Positions 24,719 to 33,557 of a stretch of 64,000 bases of DNA are shown here, one piece after another. The DNA is from Chrysophaeum taylorii (lineage: Eukaryota; Sar; Pelagophyceae; Pelagomonadales; Pelagomonadaceae): contig JAQMWT010000020.1 of NCBI GenBank assembly GCA_029834535.1, forward strand, positions 35,350 to 99,349, written 5' to 3'. Each line of letters begins with the position of its first letter. Position 1 is the stretch's first letter. Position numbers and translations under genes: made by a program. The notes below the pieces were generated by a model that saw only the letters and a list, made by a program, of their open reading frames with translations, was not told where the DNA came from and searched no databases.

Positions 24719-25295
24719 ACTCTTTTTATGAGGGTAAGAGTTGTTAACGATGTTGACGCGATCACCGCGGCGAGAGCTGGTTGAGCTCCTCGTCGTCGTC
24801 GTCGTCGTCGGTCCCGCGACCACCACCACCACCACCACCACCAAAGGTGGTGGTGCGCCGACGCACCTCAAGGCGGGGAAGAAGCGGCGCCTTGAGGAGG
24901 AGGAGATGAGGAAAAACGGCGCCGCCCGAGGGAAAAAGCGGGATGTGGTGGCGGCGCTCAACATTAACAACAACTGCGGCGATGTTTTAATAAAACGTCA
25001 GGCGAGACTCCCACCCTCGACGAGCTGGCTCGACCGCTTCAGAGACGCCTCCTTAGACCCTTTGCCGCCCAGACGACGCAAGCCGAGATGTGGCTAGGAG
25101 TTAGTTGTTCACCCCCGCAACTACTACTACTACTACTACTACTACTACCCGGCATGCATAATAATAATATTCGCCGCCGCCGCCGCCGCCCCCAACGATA
25201 ATATTTCTTCGTCTTGGTCAAATTAGATGGCTCTATGAACGAAGGATAGCAATTTGAGCGCGGTCGGTGGGCCGCCTTTCCCAGCATTAATTACA
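24719..25295. other. Low-complexity intergenic region
   Basis: This stretch holds trinucleotide runs (GTC near 24,794, ACC near 24,821, CTA near 25,119, CGC near 25,175) and a GAGGGTAAG motif at about 24,729. No gene is supported on either strand. Confidence 0.5.
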
Positions 25296-25742
25296 CTATC
25301 GGCGCGCGTGTGCTTGCTTTCGGAGTAGTTTTCTCTCGATCAATGCGACGATCCTCGTGTGGCCCGCGGCGCGCGCGGCCTCCACCGGCGAAACGCCGTC
25401 CATTGACGCGTGGACGTCAACCCTCGGCGTACGCAGGAGGAGGTCGACGAGGTCGAATCTGCCCAACCTGCAGGCCATCCAAAAGGGGGAAGCTCCGCGG
25501 CGGCAGGACTTGTTGAGATCGACGCCAGGCATGGAAACCATGAGCTCGACGAGGTCGATGTGTCCCTTGATGACTGCCGCATAGAACGGCGTCGCACCGT
25601 TGTAGCACGAGTTCACGTCGACAGACGGGTCGCGCCCGAGGGACTCGACGATTTCGCACTGGTTTTCGTGGGCTGCCCACCACAACATCTCCTCGGAACT
25701 TCCGAATTCGCTCAACACCACCTTGGGCGCTAACAACAACAT
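25296..25742 (-). CDS. Small ankyrin-repeat protein
   Basis: The 148-residue protein consists of about three and a half ankyrin repeats. Helix-turn-helix units can be read around residues 20-50, 50-85 and 85-120, with typical cores such as GATPFYAAVIKGHIDLVELM and GASPFWMACRLGRFDLVDLL, ending in GVSPVEAARAAGHTRIVALI. There is no signal peptide, membrane segment or other domain. Ankyrin repeats mediate protein-protein contacts; the partner cannot be told. It might be one exon of a longer gene, but it has its own Met and stop. Confidence 0.75.
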   Translation of the reverse strand: MLLLAPKVVLSEFGSSEEMLWWAAHENQCEIVESLGRDPSVDVNSCYNGATPFYAAVIKGHIDLVELMVSMPGVDLNKSCRRGASPFWMACRLGRFDLVDLLLRTPRVDVHASMDGVSPVEAARAAGHTRIVALIERKLLRKQAHARR

Positions 25743-25835
25743 CGAGGAAGGAGTTTATTATTATTCTCCTCCTAAACCCTAAACGGTTTTTTTTTTTTCG
25801 GGGCCCTTGGCACTTTGAATATCGATATCATCGAT

Positions 25836-27479
25836 ATGGTCGAGCCTGTCGACGCCGCCACCACCCCCGAGCCGTCGTTCCACTCTGGTGGTGAGCTCCT
25901 CGCGCAGGAGAAGGCCGGGACCCGAGAAGATGTCGAGGCATACGGCAGCAAGGTAGTAGTAGTGCGCCGTTGGATGCCCAACGAAGACCGAGAATTCTTC
26001 AGCAAGTTGAGTTTTGTTGTGGTGGGTGTGGATCAAGGCGACGACGGTGTGTGGGCCAGCATCGTGACTGGCCCCGAAGGATTCCTTTCGTCGCCCGACC
26101 CTCACACGTTGACGTGGGAAAAGAGGGACCCCGGGCCGTTGGATTTTTCGCGACCCGGAACTCGGCTCGGGCTCCTGGGAATTCAGTTCGACACTCGCCG
26201 TCGCAGCCGCGTCAACGCGAAAACCGTGTCGGAGTCGTCGCTTTCCGTCGAGCTCAGCTTCGGGAACAACTGCCCGCAGTACATTCAGCAGCGGTCGGTC
26301 GAGCGCGTCGTCGCTCGCGATTATTCCGAGGATATTGTCGGAATAACAAAACTGCTCGGGGAAACAGAGAAGGCGTTGATCGAGAGGGCCGACACGTTCT
26401 TCGTGGCGTCCACCGGGGGCTCGGCGGCGGACGCGCTGGGGGGTGTCGACGTGTCGCACTGCGGCGGGCGGCCGGGCTTCGTCGAGGTCTTGGACGATCG
26501 GACGCTGCTGGTGCCAGATATGGTTCAGCACACACAGCTCGGAAATTTTCTCCCGAGAGCCGGATTAGTTTTTTTGGACAAATCCAAAATGTTGATGCTG
26601 ACGGGTAACGTCGTCGAGATTTTGTGCGAACCGCCGGCCTGCTTTGCTGACCGCGCCTCCTGGCGCTTCGAGGTCGGAAGGGGTATCTGGGCCAATACGT
26701 CTCTTCTGTTTGGAGAAAAGGAGGCGGTATTTTCGTCTACCTCGCTTTTGACGGGGACCTGGGAAGAAACGGCATGCGGCGCGGAAGCCAAGCGCCAGGC
26801 TATCCGGCCCTTCCGCGTCTTCGTCGACGACGCGTCCTACCTTATCCCCGTAGACGGAGATCCCGTGCTCCCCTTCGAGCCGGGGCAGAAAGTGACCATA
26901 TGCGACCGCGGATACTATCTCGCTTCGGGGCCATCCGAACCCTACTACCGCGTCCTCGCCCCACTCCCCGAGGATGAGGTGGTCCACCTCGCGGCGCCAG
27001 ACGGCGACGCATTCTTCGACGCCGCCGCCCCCCGGCCCGCCGTCCTTTTATGCTCGGGTGCCGGTTTGGCTCCGGTTCTCTCGATCCTGCACCACGCCGT
27101 CCGAGAAGGAAACCGGATGCGAGGGGCTCGGAAGGTGACGGTGATTGCCGCGGGAATCCCCCCTGTCTTTAAGGACGAGATTGCGAGCCTCAAACCCTAT
27201 ACCCCCGACCTCCTGACCGCCGTCTTCCTCAAAACCGCCAAAGAGATGACCAAATCCCAGCTCCAGGCGGTCCTCCCGATCGACGACTACGACTTCTTCC
27301 TTGCCCCCGGGAACGACCTAGACTTTAAGGCCGCGGCCGACGATCTCCTCATCACCGCCTTCAACATCCGCGACGCCCGCATCTTTCGCTTCCCCCCGCT
27401 TTCTTCCTCGGACGAAAACGACGACGACGACGAGAAGGGGGAGACTACTGACGACGACGACGACGACGACGGGGGTTAG
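25836..27479 (+). CDS. PPOX-like FMN-binding protein fused to a flavodoxin-reductase-like NAD-binding domain
   Basis: The first ATG in frame is at 25,836, giving 547 residues. Residues about 35-290 match the pyridoxamine 5'-phosphate oxidase-like split-barrel family: PNEDREFFSKLSFVVVG, WASIVTGPEGFLSSPDP, and RPGFVEVLDDRTLLVPD near the cofactor. Residues about 330-500 resemble a ferredoxin/flavodoxin reductase nucleotide-binding part (VLLCSGAGLAPVLSILH, then a C-terminal IFRFPP). The tail is poly-Asp/Glu. The domain pair suggests electron transfer from NAD(P)H to a flavin barrel; the substrate is unknown. The stop overlaps by four bases that of the convergent cytochrome b5 reductase-like gene, another NAD(P)H reductase. 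Confidence 0.75.
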   Translation: MVEPVDAATTPEPSFHSGGELLAQEKAGTREDVEAYGSKVVVVRRWMPNEDREFFSKLSFVVVGVDQGDDGVWASIVTGPEGFLSSPDPHTLTWEKRDPGPLDFSRPGTRLGLLGIQFDTRRRSRVNAKTVSESSLSVELSFGNNCPQYIQQRSVERVVARDYSEDIVGITKLLGETEKALIERADTFFVASTGGSAADALGGVDVSHCGGRPGFVEVLDDRTLLVPDMVQHTQLGNFLPRAGLVFLDKSKMLMLTGNVVEILCEPPACFADRASWRFEVGRGIWANTSLLFGEKEAVFSSTSLLTGTWEETACGAEAKRQAIRPFRVFVDDASYLIPVDGDPVLPFEPGQKVTICDRGYYLASGPSEPYYRVLAPLPEDEVVHLAAPDGDAFFDAAAPRPAVLLCSGAGLAPVLSILHHAVREGNRMRGARKVTVIAAGIPPVFKDEIASLKPYTPDLLTAVFLKTAKEMTKSQLQAVLPIDDYDFFLAPGNDLDFKAAADDLLITAFNIRDARIFRFPPLSSSDENDDDDEKGETTDDDDDDDGG

Positions 27480-28507
27480 AGTTTGATGACGTGACTAGCA
27501 TCATACCCGAGTTCGGCGAGGACGGTGCCCTCTTTTAGGGGGTCCGCGCGCGGACCGCAGAGCGCGTCGTAGACGCCAGGGAGGCCACACACCAAGGTGC
27601 GGGTGCGCGGGTTCGGGGGAAACGCGTGATCGCGCACGACATCCCTCCCAACCCATCCGACCTCCCGCCTCTGATTCGGGCCTAGGGGGAGTTTCTCAAA
27701 ATCCAGAGGCAGGGGCGGCCGCATGAGCGCCGCTTCCGAGGTCGCAAAGCCTTCCTTCACAACTTTGCGCTTCACGCCCGTGCGGACGTTGGCATACCTC
27801 GATCCGACGCAGTAGACGACGGTCAGACGGTCCGGAAACTCGCGCGCCCACCGGTCCAACGTCTCCCTGAGGAGGACGTCTTTCACGGATCGGTTGCCGT
27901 ACATGAGGACAACCTTGGTCGTATCCCCGGGCGTAAAGAGGAGCCGCTCGAGGCACTGTATCATGGGCGCGATCCCGGCACCGACGGCGATCATGTTCAC
28001 GCGATCGACGCCTTCGAACGGGTACCGGAAATTGACGTTCCCATACCTTAGCTCCGCGCAGGCCGGTGCTTCGTGGACAAAGGTGCTGACGGCCCCCGGA
28101 GGCCGGTAGCTCGCTGCGAAGGCTGGCGTCTCGTTCTGGCCTTCGGGCCGAAACCCCCATTCCCGATACATTTTGACGAGCAACGCGAATTCCCCGGAAG
28201 ATTCCGCGCGCAGCGACAGCCGATCGAACGACGCCGCCTCGGCGATGGGAGTGTACGGACGCACCGCATCCCCGCCCCCGTGTTCGCGTCCCGGAGCTTT
28301 CAGGTGAATGCACCCGCACACCGGGAGCCTCAGGGGAGTGTCGTCGGGGGTTGCGAACACAAACACGGCAGTGTCGTGGTTGTGGGGGACCACCCGCTTC
28401 AGGGGACACGGGGTCCACGTCGCAGGGAGCCCGCACCCCTCATCACGACACAGGGCATAACCCGAAGACGTGGCCAGGCAACATCGCGCGGCCTGTCGCC
28501 ACATCAT
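27476..28507 (-). CDS. NADH-cytochrome b5 reductase-like flavoprotein
   Basis: The protein has 343 residues. The FAD-binding motif RPYTP (about residue 80) and the NAD-binding signatures VGAGIAPMIQCLERLL (GxGxxP type) and LVCGLPGVYDALCGP near the C-terminus identify the cytochrome b5 reductase / ferredoxin-NADP reductase superfamily. VVLMYGNRSVKDVLLRETLD between them is the usual family helix. The N-terminus (MMWRQAARCCLATS) is Arg/Ala-rich, compatible with a mitochondrial presequence. Internal inserts of about 40 residues make it longer than the ~300-residue standard. It normally passes electrons from NADH to cytochrome b5 for lipid desaturation or nitrate/amidoxime reduction. The 3' end overlaps the convergent neighbour by four bases. 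Confidence 0.83.
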   Translation of the reverse strand: MMWRQAARCCLATSSGYALCRDEGCGLPATWTPCPLKRVVPHNHDTAVFVFATPDDTPLRLPVCGCIHLKAPGREHGGGDAVRPYTPIAEAASFDRLSLRAESSGEFALLVKMYREWGFRPEGQNETPAFAASYRPPGAVSTFVHEAPACAELRYGNVNFRYPFEGVDRVNMIAVGAGIAPMIQCLERLLFTPGDTTKVVLMYGNRSVKDVLLRETLDRWAREFPDRLTVVYCVGSRYANVRTGVKRKVVKEGFATSEAALMRPPLPLDFEKLPLGPNQRREVGWVGRDVVRDHAFPPNPRTRTLVCGLPGVYDALCGPRADPLKEGTVLAELGYDASHVIKL

Positions 28508-28865
28508 CCTACTTGTTCTTTTTAAAGGTCGAGACTGTGGTGTGATGCGTTGTTGTTGGTAGGTCTAAGGGTCATCATGTACTGCGCGCTGGTGGGGGGT
28601 TAAGCGTCGTGCCTGGAGGGCAGAAGGATCCCAAAGTCGAGCCCGAGAGCAGCAGGGGCGGCGACGTCAGCAAAGATGAGAAGTGTATGGGCTCCCTGAA
28701 GCAGGGTTGTTGGAGCCGTGGGGTCTACGAGGACAAACATGTAGGGAGACAAACAAACTCGCTGGCGAGAGGGCCGTCGACGCGAGTCAGACGTTGGTAG
28801 AGTCGAAAGAACCAGCGCCGCCGCGGAAAACCAGCGTCCTAGGGCGGCCTGCCCTATGCACCCTC
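28508..28865. other. Upstream region of the cytochrome b5 reductase-like gene, no gene seen
   Basis: It contains no ORF of protein-like composition. The right edge carries the (CTAA)n run that begins the dispersed repeat at 28,866. Confidence 0.4.
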
Positions 28866-29094
28866 GAGTGCTAACTAACTATCTAACTAACTAACTTCAG
28901 ACCTCTCCCGGGCATGGGAGCCAGGCCGGACCGACAGGAGCCAGTCCGGAATCACGGGCCTGAAGACGAGGAGCGCCGAAAGGTCGGTCGGCGGAGAGTG
29001 ACCATCAAGCTTGTCGCCATGCGACGAGGAGACCGCGATGTGACTGACGACCAACTCTTCGATAACCTTCCGTCTCGAGTGCTGGCGCCACAAC
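28866..29094 (-). repeat. Dispersed repeat with (TTAG)n tail, copy 1
   Basis: Read on the minus strand it ends in AGAGGTCTGAAG followed by (TTAG)n. About 190 bp are highly similar to the plus-strand copy at 49,213-49,489, and the terminal ~65 bp to the copy at 54,424. Copies share the tailed end and differ in how far they extend the other way, as expected of 5'-truncated LINE or SINE insertions with a microsatellite tail. A short frame (minus, ending ARERSEVS) is conserved between copies 1 and 2 and may be the C-terminus of a LINE protein. Confidence 0.7.
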
Positions 29095-29137
29095 TGGAGG
29101 AGACAAGAAGGTGGGGCCACTCGTTGCCTGCGCAGAC

Positions 29138-29608
29138 TCAGGACCGAGGCGAGACGGGGTTGGACCTAGACGGCGCCCGCCAGGTTGCAGAAGTCGACAA
29201 GATGCGGAAGGACGTCATGCCGACGATTGCGGCGGGGATGGACGCGAATGCTGCCACCCCCATTCTGTCTCTCGAGAGACGGAGGCGGTGGACGTCGACG
29301 TCGTCAGTGTCAACGGCCTGAAAGCACTCGGCGACCAAGTTGAGAACGGCGTCGTTGTCGCGGTGCAATGGCGAGCAAAAGAGCACATGCATCGGTGGAG
29401 GGCGACATGTAGCTCGCATCATAATGATCGTCAACCTCGCGTTGCAAAAATTAAATGCGACATAGGCGCCCCCCAATGGCAATGGCAACGGCAATGGCAA
29501 TGGATTGATGGACACGCTGTAGACTTGGAGGCCGTCGTCGGCGACAACGGGAATGCCGGCCGGCGGCGAGAACGCCGAATGGCGCAGCGCAGGTGTGGTG
29601 TTCGACAT
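29138..29608 (-). CDS. Doubtful small hypothetical protein
   Basis: This is a 156-codon open frame with a (PL)n stretch from a GGCAAT-type repeat at about 29,478-29,503. No domain is recognised. Composition is mixed and less Ala/Arg-biased than the shadow frames, which is the only reason to list it. It lies between the dispersed repeat and the GT4 gene. It may be non-coding. Confidence 0.25.
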   Translation of the reverse strand: MSNTTPALRHSAFSPPAGIPVVADDGLQVYSVSINPLPLPLPLPLGGAYVAFNFCNARLTIIMMRATCRPPPMHVLFCSPLHRDNDAVLNLVAECFQAVDTDDVDVHRLRLSRDRMGVAAFASIPAAIVGMTSFRILSTSATWRAPSRSNPVSPRS

Positions 29609-29731
29609 CTGAGGGGTCGTCGAGGAGACCGACCCATCATGGCATCAAGCGCCGGAGAGAACGCCAAATACTACTTTGTCGTCGTCGTCGTGCGTCCCTT
29701 TTTTGTCACAGGACACAAGCAAGCCAGAGGG

Positions 29732-31090
29732 TCAAGAAGGTACTGAAGTAAGCGGCTGCAGGAGATGGGCTAGGGAGTGGGCGCGGGCGTTGACGTGGGC
29801 GCGGGCCGCCGCCTTGGCTTGCGCGCTGATTTGTTTGAAGCGGGACTCGGGCGCGGCGAGGAGGGGCGCGAGCACAAGCTCGAATGCCTTCGCGGCGTCT
29901 TGGTAGTCTTGATCCCGGGCCTCCGGCCAGTCTCGGGCGGCCTCGTAGGCGTCGGGGTCGGCGACGAAGGTGGTGTTGCGCTCGATGTCGTGGACGAGAG
30001 GGAGCGAGACGCGATACTGTGGAATCAGATTAGATTCCTCGAGGCCGCCGCTCGTCGTCGATACCACAGGAATCCCGCGAAGCAATGCCTCGAGAGAAAC
30101 GAGGCCGAAGGGCTCGGGCCAGAGCGAGGGGACCAGGAGCACGCGGATCTGGGCGTATATTTGGTCGATCCGCGGGGTCGCGGGGACGAGGCGGACGTTG
30201 GGCTCGGCCAAGAGCGGCCTCGCGTCGGTGGTCCACTTGGTCTTGACGGCGAGGAAGGAGACGCTCGGCATGAGCCGTGCGAGAGCCAGGAAGACGCGCA
30301 ACCCCTTGGCCTCGCACGGACTGATGATCGCTACCTTTGACATTTTCCACGGCGCAAAACGTCCGAGGTGGTTTTCGCCTCCGAAAAACCCGTAGTCGGC
30401 CGCGTAGCAGACCCTCGAAGAAGAAGAAGAAGATGATGACACAACGTAGCGGTGGAGGAAGGCCGAGCAGCAGAGGAGCGTAAATCGGTGGAGGCGGGTC
30501 GCGTGGGCTCGGCGCGCTCGTTCTGAGGTCCAGCCACACCGCGGACCAAACGGGAGCGTGAGGTGTTGGTGGACCATCGCAAAGTAGTGGGTCGCCTCGG
30601 CGCCCGCCGCGAACTCGACGAGGTCCGCGGACGCCGCCACGCAGACGTCCCACCGTTGGCTCCTAGGAACTTCCGACCGACAGTGGACGCGCAACCCTTC
30701 GAACGTCTCGACGCGTTCTTCTTCTCCTTCTTCTTCTCGGGAATAGGCGAAGATGTCGAGGGTCGCCGCGAGCTGCGAGAGGTAGCGCGCGAGGGCTTCC
30801 GTGCAGACGACCTCGCCCGTCGGGCGCGTGGTCCAGTCCCAGAGGCGGGAACGGTCGCGGTCGAAGAGGAAGCTCGAAGTGCTGCAACAGAGGACGACCT
30901 TCAGATTGGTGGAAAACGGGACGCGCGGGGGCGGCGGGGGCTCGGGAGGAGCGCACCGCGACACGAGCCACTCCTCGGCTGCCTCCAAGGCCCCGGGTAT
31001 GCCGGCGAGGGCTTCCTTAAGACGTGGGAGCGAGTCGATGAGCATTGGTTTTCGGAAACCGAAGAGTACTATAGCTACCGAAAGATACAT
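29732..31090 (-). CDS. GT4-type glycosyltransferase (GT-B fold)
   Basis: The ORF from the Met at 31,090 gives 452 residues; an internal Met at 31,045 is an alternative start. The C-terminal half carries the GT-B/GT4 donor-binding signature LLVPSLWPEPFGLVSLEALL with the EX7E arrangement, followed by GIPVVSTTSGGLEE. The middle has HQHLTLPFGP and KVAIISPCEAKGLRVFLALA as in the start of the second Rossmann domain. A poly-Ser stretch (about residue 240) and poly-Pro (about residue 50) are simple-repeat insertions. There may be an N-terminal hydrophobic segment, so Golgi or ER placement is possible. Sugar donor and acceptor cannot be told. It is divergent from the zinc-finger/ankyrin gene with start codons 9 bp apart if the longer start is used. 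Confidence 0.8.
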   Translation of the reverse strand: MYLSVAIVLFGFRKPMLIDSLPRLKEALAGIPGALEAAEEWLVSRCAPPEPPPPPRVPFSTNLKVVLCCSTSSFLFDRDRSRLWDWTTRPTGEVVCTEALARYLSQLAATLDIFAYSREEEGEEERVETFEGLRVHCRSEVPRSQRWDVCVAASADLVEFAAGAEATHYFAMVHQHLTLPFGPRCGWTSERARRAHATRLHRFTLLCCSAFLHRYVVSSSSSSSSRVCYAADYGFFGGENHLGRFAPWKMSKVAIISPCEAKGLRVFLALARLMPSVSFLAVKTKWTTDARPLLAEPNVRLVPATPRIDQIYAQIRVLLVPSLWPEPFGLVSLEALLRGIPVVSTTSGGLEESNLIPQYRVSLPLVHDIERNTTFVADPDAYEAARDWPEARDQDYQDAAKAFELVLAPLLAAPESRFKQISAQAKAAARAHVNARAHSLAHLLQPLTSVPS

Positions 31091-31099
31091 AGTGAAAAA

Positions 31100-31852
31100 A
31101 TGAGGTGGGAGTGCCAGTGCTGTCGCAGGTGGAACAAGAAGAGCGAAGAAGGTTGCGGGGTGTGCGGGCGGCCTCGGACGTACCGGGTCCGCGAGGGGAC
31201 GAATCCGCTGCGCCTCGCCTCGCACCTCGCGGCGCTGCGCGTCGAACACGTGATTCCATATTTGAGGCAGTTCCCCGACCCGGGGGGCCCTCGGGGCCCG
31301 ATCAACGCCCGCGACGCCCAGGGGTTTACGGCGGTCCACGTCGCTGCGGCCGCGGGAAACGCGGAAATCCTCCAGATCCTGATCGAGAACGGTGGTTTTG
31401 TCGAGGCGCAGACAAACCGAGGCTCGCGACCGATTGAATTCGCGACAAAAAACGAAGAATGCGCGAGAGTGTTGCTGCGCGCCGGCGCCGAGCCCCGCGG
31501 ACTCCACGATTGCGAGACGGGAGACCTCGCTAGGCTCCTGATTTCCAACGGCGCCGACCCCCTCGCGCACAACGGGGTCCCGACGACGACCCCCCTACAT
31601 CGCGCGGCCGAGAGGGACAACGCGCAAGTCGCGAGGGCCATCCTGGAGGCAGCACCCCAAGCCCGCAATCAAGTCTCTGGCGACGGCTGGCTCCCCGGCG
31701 CTGTGGCCGCGTACCGCAACAATACCACCGTCCCGTTTTTCCCGCTCGACGACGACGACGACACTACTACGGCTATCATCATTCGGTCAAGCCGGCATTT
31801 CCACCATCGCCTGGTGCCTCGAGAGAGAGGAAAATCACAAAAATTCAAATAA
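31100..31852 (+). CDS. RanBP2-type zinc finger plus ankyrin-repeat protein
   Basis: From the Met at 31,100 the protein has 250 residues. Residues 3-25 form a RanBP2/NZF-type zinc finger (W-x-C-x2-C ... C-x2-C: WECQCCRRW, then GCGVCGRP). Ankyrin repeats follow: DAQGFTAVHVAAAAGNAEIL, RGSRPIEFATKNEECARVLL, TTPLHRAAERDNAQVARAIL. RanBP2-type fingers bind ubiquitin or single-stranded RNA. A poly-Asp run and an unstructured Arg/His tail close the protein. The stop lies inside the convergent DUF2358 gene (8-bp overlap). The call is domain-level only. Confidence 0.75.
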   Translation: MRWECQCCRRWNKKSEEGCGVCGRPRTYRVREGTNPLRLASHLAALRVEHVIPYLRQFPDPGGPRGPINARDAQGFTAVHVAAAAGNAEILQILIENGGFVEAQTNRGSRPIEFATKNEECARVLLRAGAEPRGLHDCETGDLARLLISNGADPLAHNGVPTTTPLHRAAERDNAQVARAILEAAPQARNQVSGDGWLPGAVAAYRNNTTVPFFPLDDDDDTTTAIIIRSSRHFHHRLVPRERGKSQKFK

Positions 31853-32543
31853 GAAGGGCCTTGGCGCGGGGGATGTCGGCGACGAGGACGGAGGTCGGGG
31901 GGGCGGGCGGGGCGCCCGGGAGAATGCGGGGCACGAGGGTCGAGGCGAAGGCATCAAAGGCAGAAATCGACCAGCGCTCGATGTGGGTGTCGATGAGGCC
32001 CTCCTCGTCGAGGGTGTACGTTGTCTGGCCGAGAAACGGTTTGACGGACGGCCGCCAAGGCAACCTCAGAACGCCCTCGAGGCGCCACAAGGCCGTAATG
32101 GTTAGATTGTCCCCAGCCTCGAGCGAAAGCAAATCGCACTTCGACCGGTGGTCGAAGAGCCCCGAGAGGGCGTCGGCAAATTTCTCTGGACCCCTCACCG
32201 GCATGTCCGGGTCGGGACCGTCGAAGACGCAGTCTCTCGCGTACAAGCTCGCATCCAACCGACCCGTGACGTAGTACCGTCGCTTCGTGAACTCGGCGTA
32301 GACGTCCTCCATCACCGCACACACCTCGCGGTGCGTGCGCTTCTCGCCCCCGCAACCGTACGCGGGCAGCAACGTCTTGTGCCGCGACGCGAGGAATCGC
32401 CCGATCGTCTCGAGGGCGTCGCCGGCCCGCCGCCGCCAGAACGGACACCGGATCTCCTCGAGCCGGCCCTCGGCCTCGCGCAGCGCCCGCTGGACGGGCG
32501 ACTGCACGATGAGCGCCTGCGCCGCACACAAAACTAGAAACAT
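31845..32543 (-). CDS. DUF2358 (SnoaL/NTF2-like) probable plastid protein
   Basis: The first ATG is at 32,543, giving 232 residues. The N-terminus MFLVLCAAQALIVQSPVQ looks like a signal peptide, compatible with entry into a complex plastid. The domain (about residues 85-215) has the DUF2358 pattern: YYVTGRLDASLYARDCVFDG, PEKFADALSGLF, ALWRLEGVLRLPWRP, TTYTLDEEGLI and ERWSIS. DUF2358 proteins are found in plants, algae and cyanobacteria, have an NTF2-like cone fold, and have no firm function. Its 3' end overlaps the convergent ankyrin gene by 8 bp. Confidence 0.78.
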   Translation of the reverse strand: MFLVLCAAQALIVQSPVQRALREAEGRLEEIRCPFWRRRAGDALETIGRFLASRHKTLLPAYGCGGEKRTHREVCAVMEDVYAEFTKRRYYVTGRLDASLYARDCVFDGPDPDMPVRGPEKFADALSGLFDHRSKCDLLSLEAGDNLTITALWRLEGVLRLPWRPSVKPFLGQTTYTLDEEGLIDTHIERWSISAFDAFASTLVPRILPGAPPAPPTSVLVADIPRAKALLI

Positions 32544-32738
32544 CGCCCCCCCAACATTTTTGCGGATTAACTTCAACTCGCGCGATACTGACTCATTACC
32601 TCAACCGCAACGCCGCCAGCTGCCAAGATATCGTACGTGACCTGCAACTCATCATACACCCAAAATTAATCGCAATTATGTATTAGGGTCCGAGGATGGA
32701 TGACCTCATTCACACACACTATCCCCCCAAACCTCCGC

Positions 32739-33487
32739 CTAAATCGAACAATGACCAGCGAGCCGCCGCAAGCCGCCGTCGCAGCAAGCCGTCTTCTCTT
32801 CCGGCGGGTCCGTGTCGTCCTCTTGGGTTTCTTTGTCGGGGATCGTGGTCTCGACGGCGACGTTGGCGATCTTGCCGTATTTGCCTCGGGCCCACAAGAG
32901 GACGAGCATGTCGCATTCTTCGTCCCCAAGCAGCGAGTTACCCTCGGTCAGAACGATGTTGCCGGCCGAGATGATTCGATTCGATTTGATTTGATTCGAT
33001 TCGATTCGATTCGATTCGATTCGTTCGCAGAAGCTCTCGGCAGGAAGCGTGGTGCCGATGGAACCAACCGCGCGAAGATTAATCTGGCCCCGAGCTTGGG
33101 GAGGGAGCCGTACTTGGTGTCTTTCTCGATCTTCTTGTAGAGCTTGCCCACATGGAGGGGTGGGAGGTGCTGGACGAGATCCGGCTTCTTGACGTTCTTC
33201 AGTTCGTCGAACTCATTTTCCCATTTGATCCCAGCCGCGTATCGTCTTGCTTGGATCGGTGTCTTCCTTCGCGCACTCAGGACAGGATGATCGCCCGTCA
33301 AGCGCTTGACATGCAACCACACGCCTCGAGGAGTGGGACTGCCTTTCTTCGGTGTGTTATCGCGGTACCAGTGCGCCGCGATGGCCACCGGAGATTCCTC
33401 GTCGCGCCTCCTCCTTCTTCCCGCAGCTGGTAGTCCGGCACTTTTTAGTTCGCAGCCATTATCGACAAAAAGTGTCACAACCCCCAA
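32739..33487 (-). CDS. Conserved-looking hypothetical protein, two exons
   Basis: The proposed model is complement(join(32739..33033,33069..33487)), 237 residues. Exon 1 has HWYRDNTPKKGSPTPRGVWL and KPDLVQHLPPLHVGKLYKKI; exon 2 has GNIVLTEGNSLLGDEECDML and KYGKIANVAVETTIPDKE. Both stretches have the composition of real protein. A 35-bp GT-AG intron (33034-33068) joins them with matching phase 2, which would place a (GAATC)n microsatellite inside exon 2, encoding an SNRIE-type repeat. Splicing is inferred from frame only. No family is recognised. Confidence 0.5.
32974..33022. repeat. (GATTC)n pentanucleotide microsatellite
   Basis: Nine or ten GATTC pentamers with two T-for-C variants lie within the hypothetical gene, either in its intron or translated as a repeated SNRIE-like pentapeptide on the minus strand. 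Confidence 0.9.
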
Positions 33488-33557
33488 ACTACTACTGCCT
33501 ATAGCTCACTGACAGTGGTTTCTTCCTTTGTTTCTTTCTTTCTCTCTTTCTTTTAGA

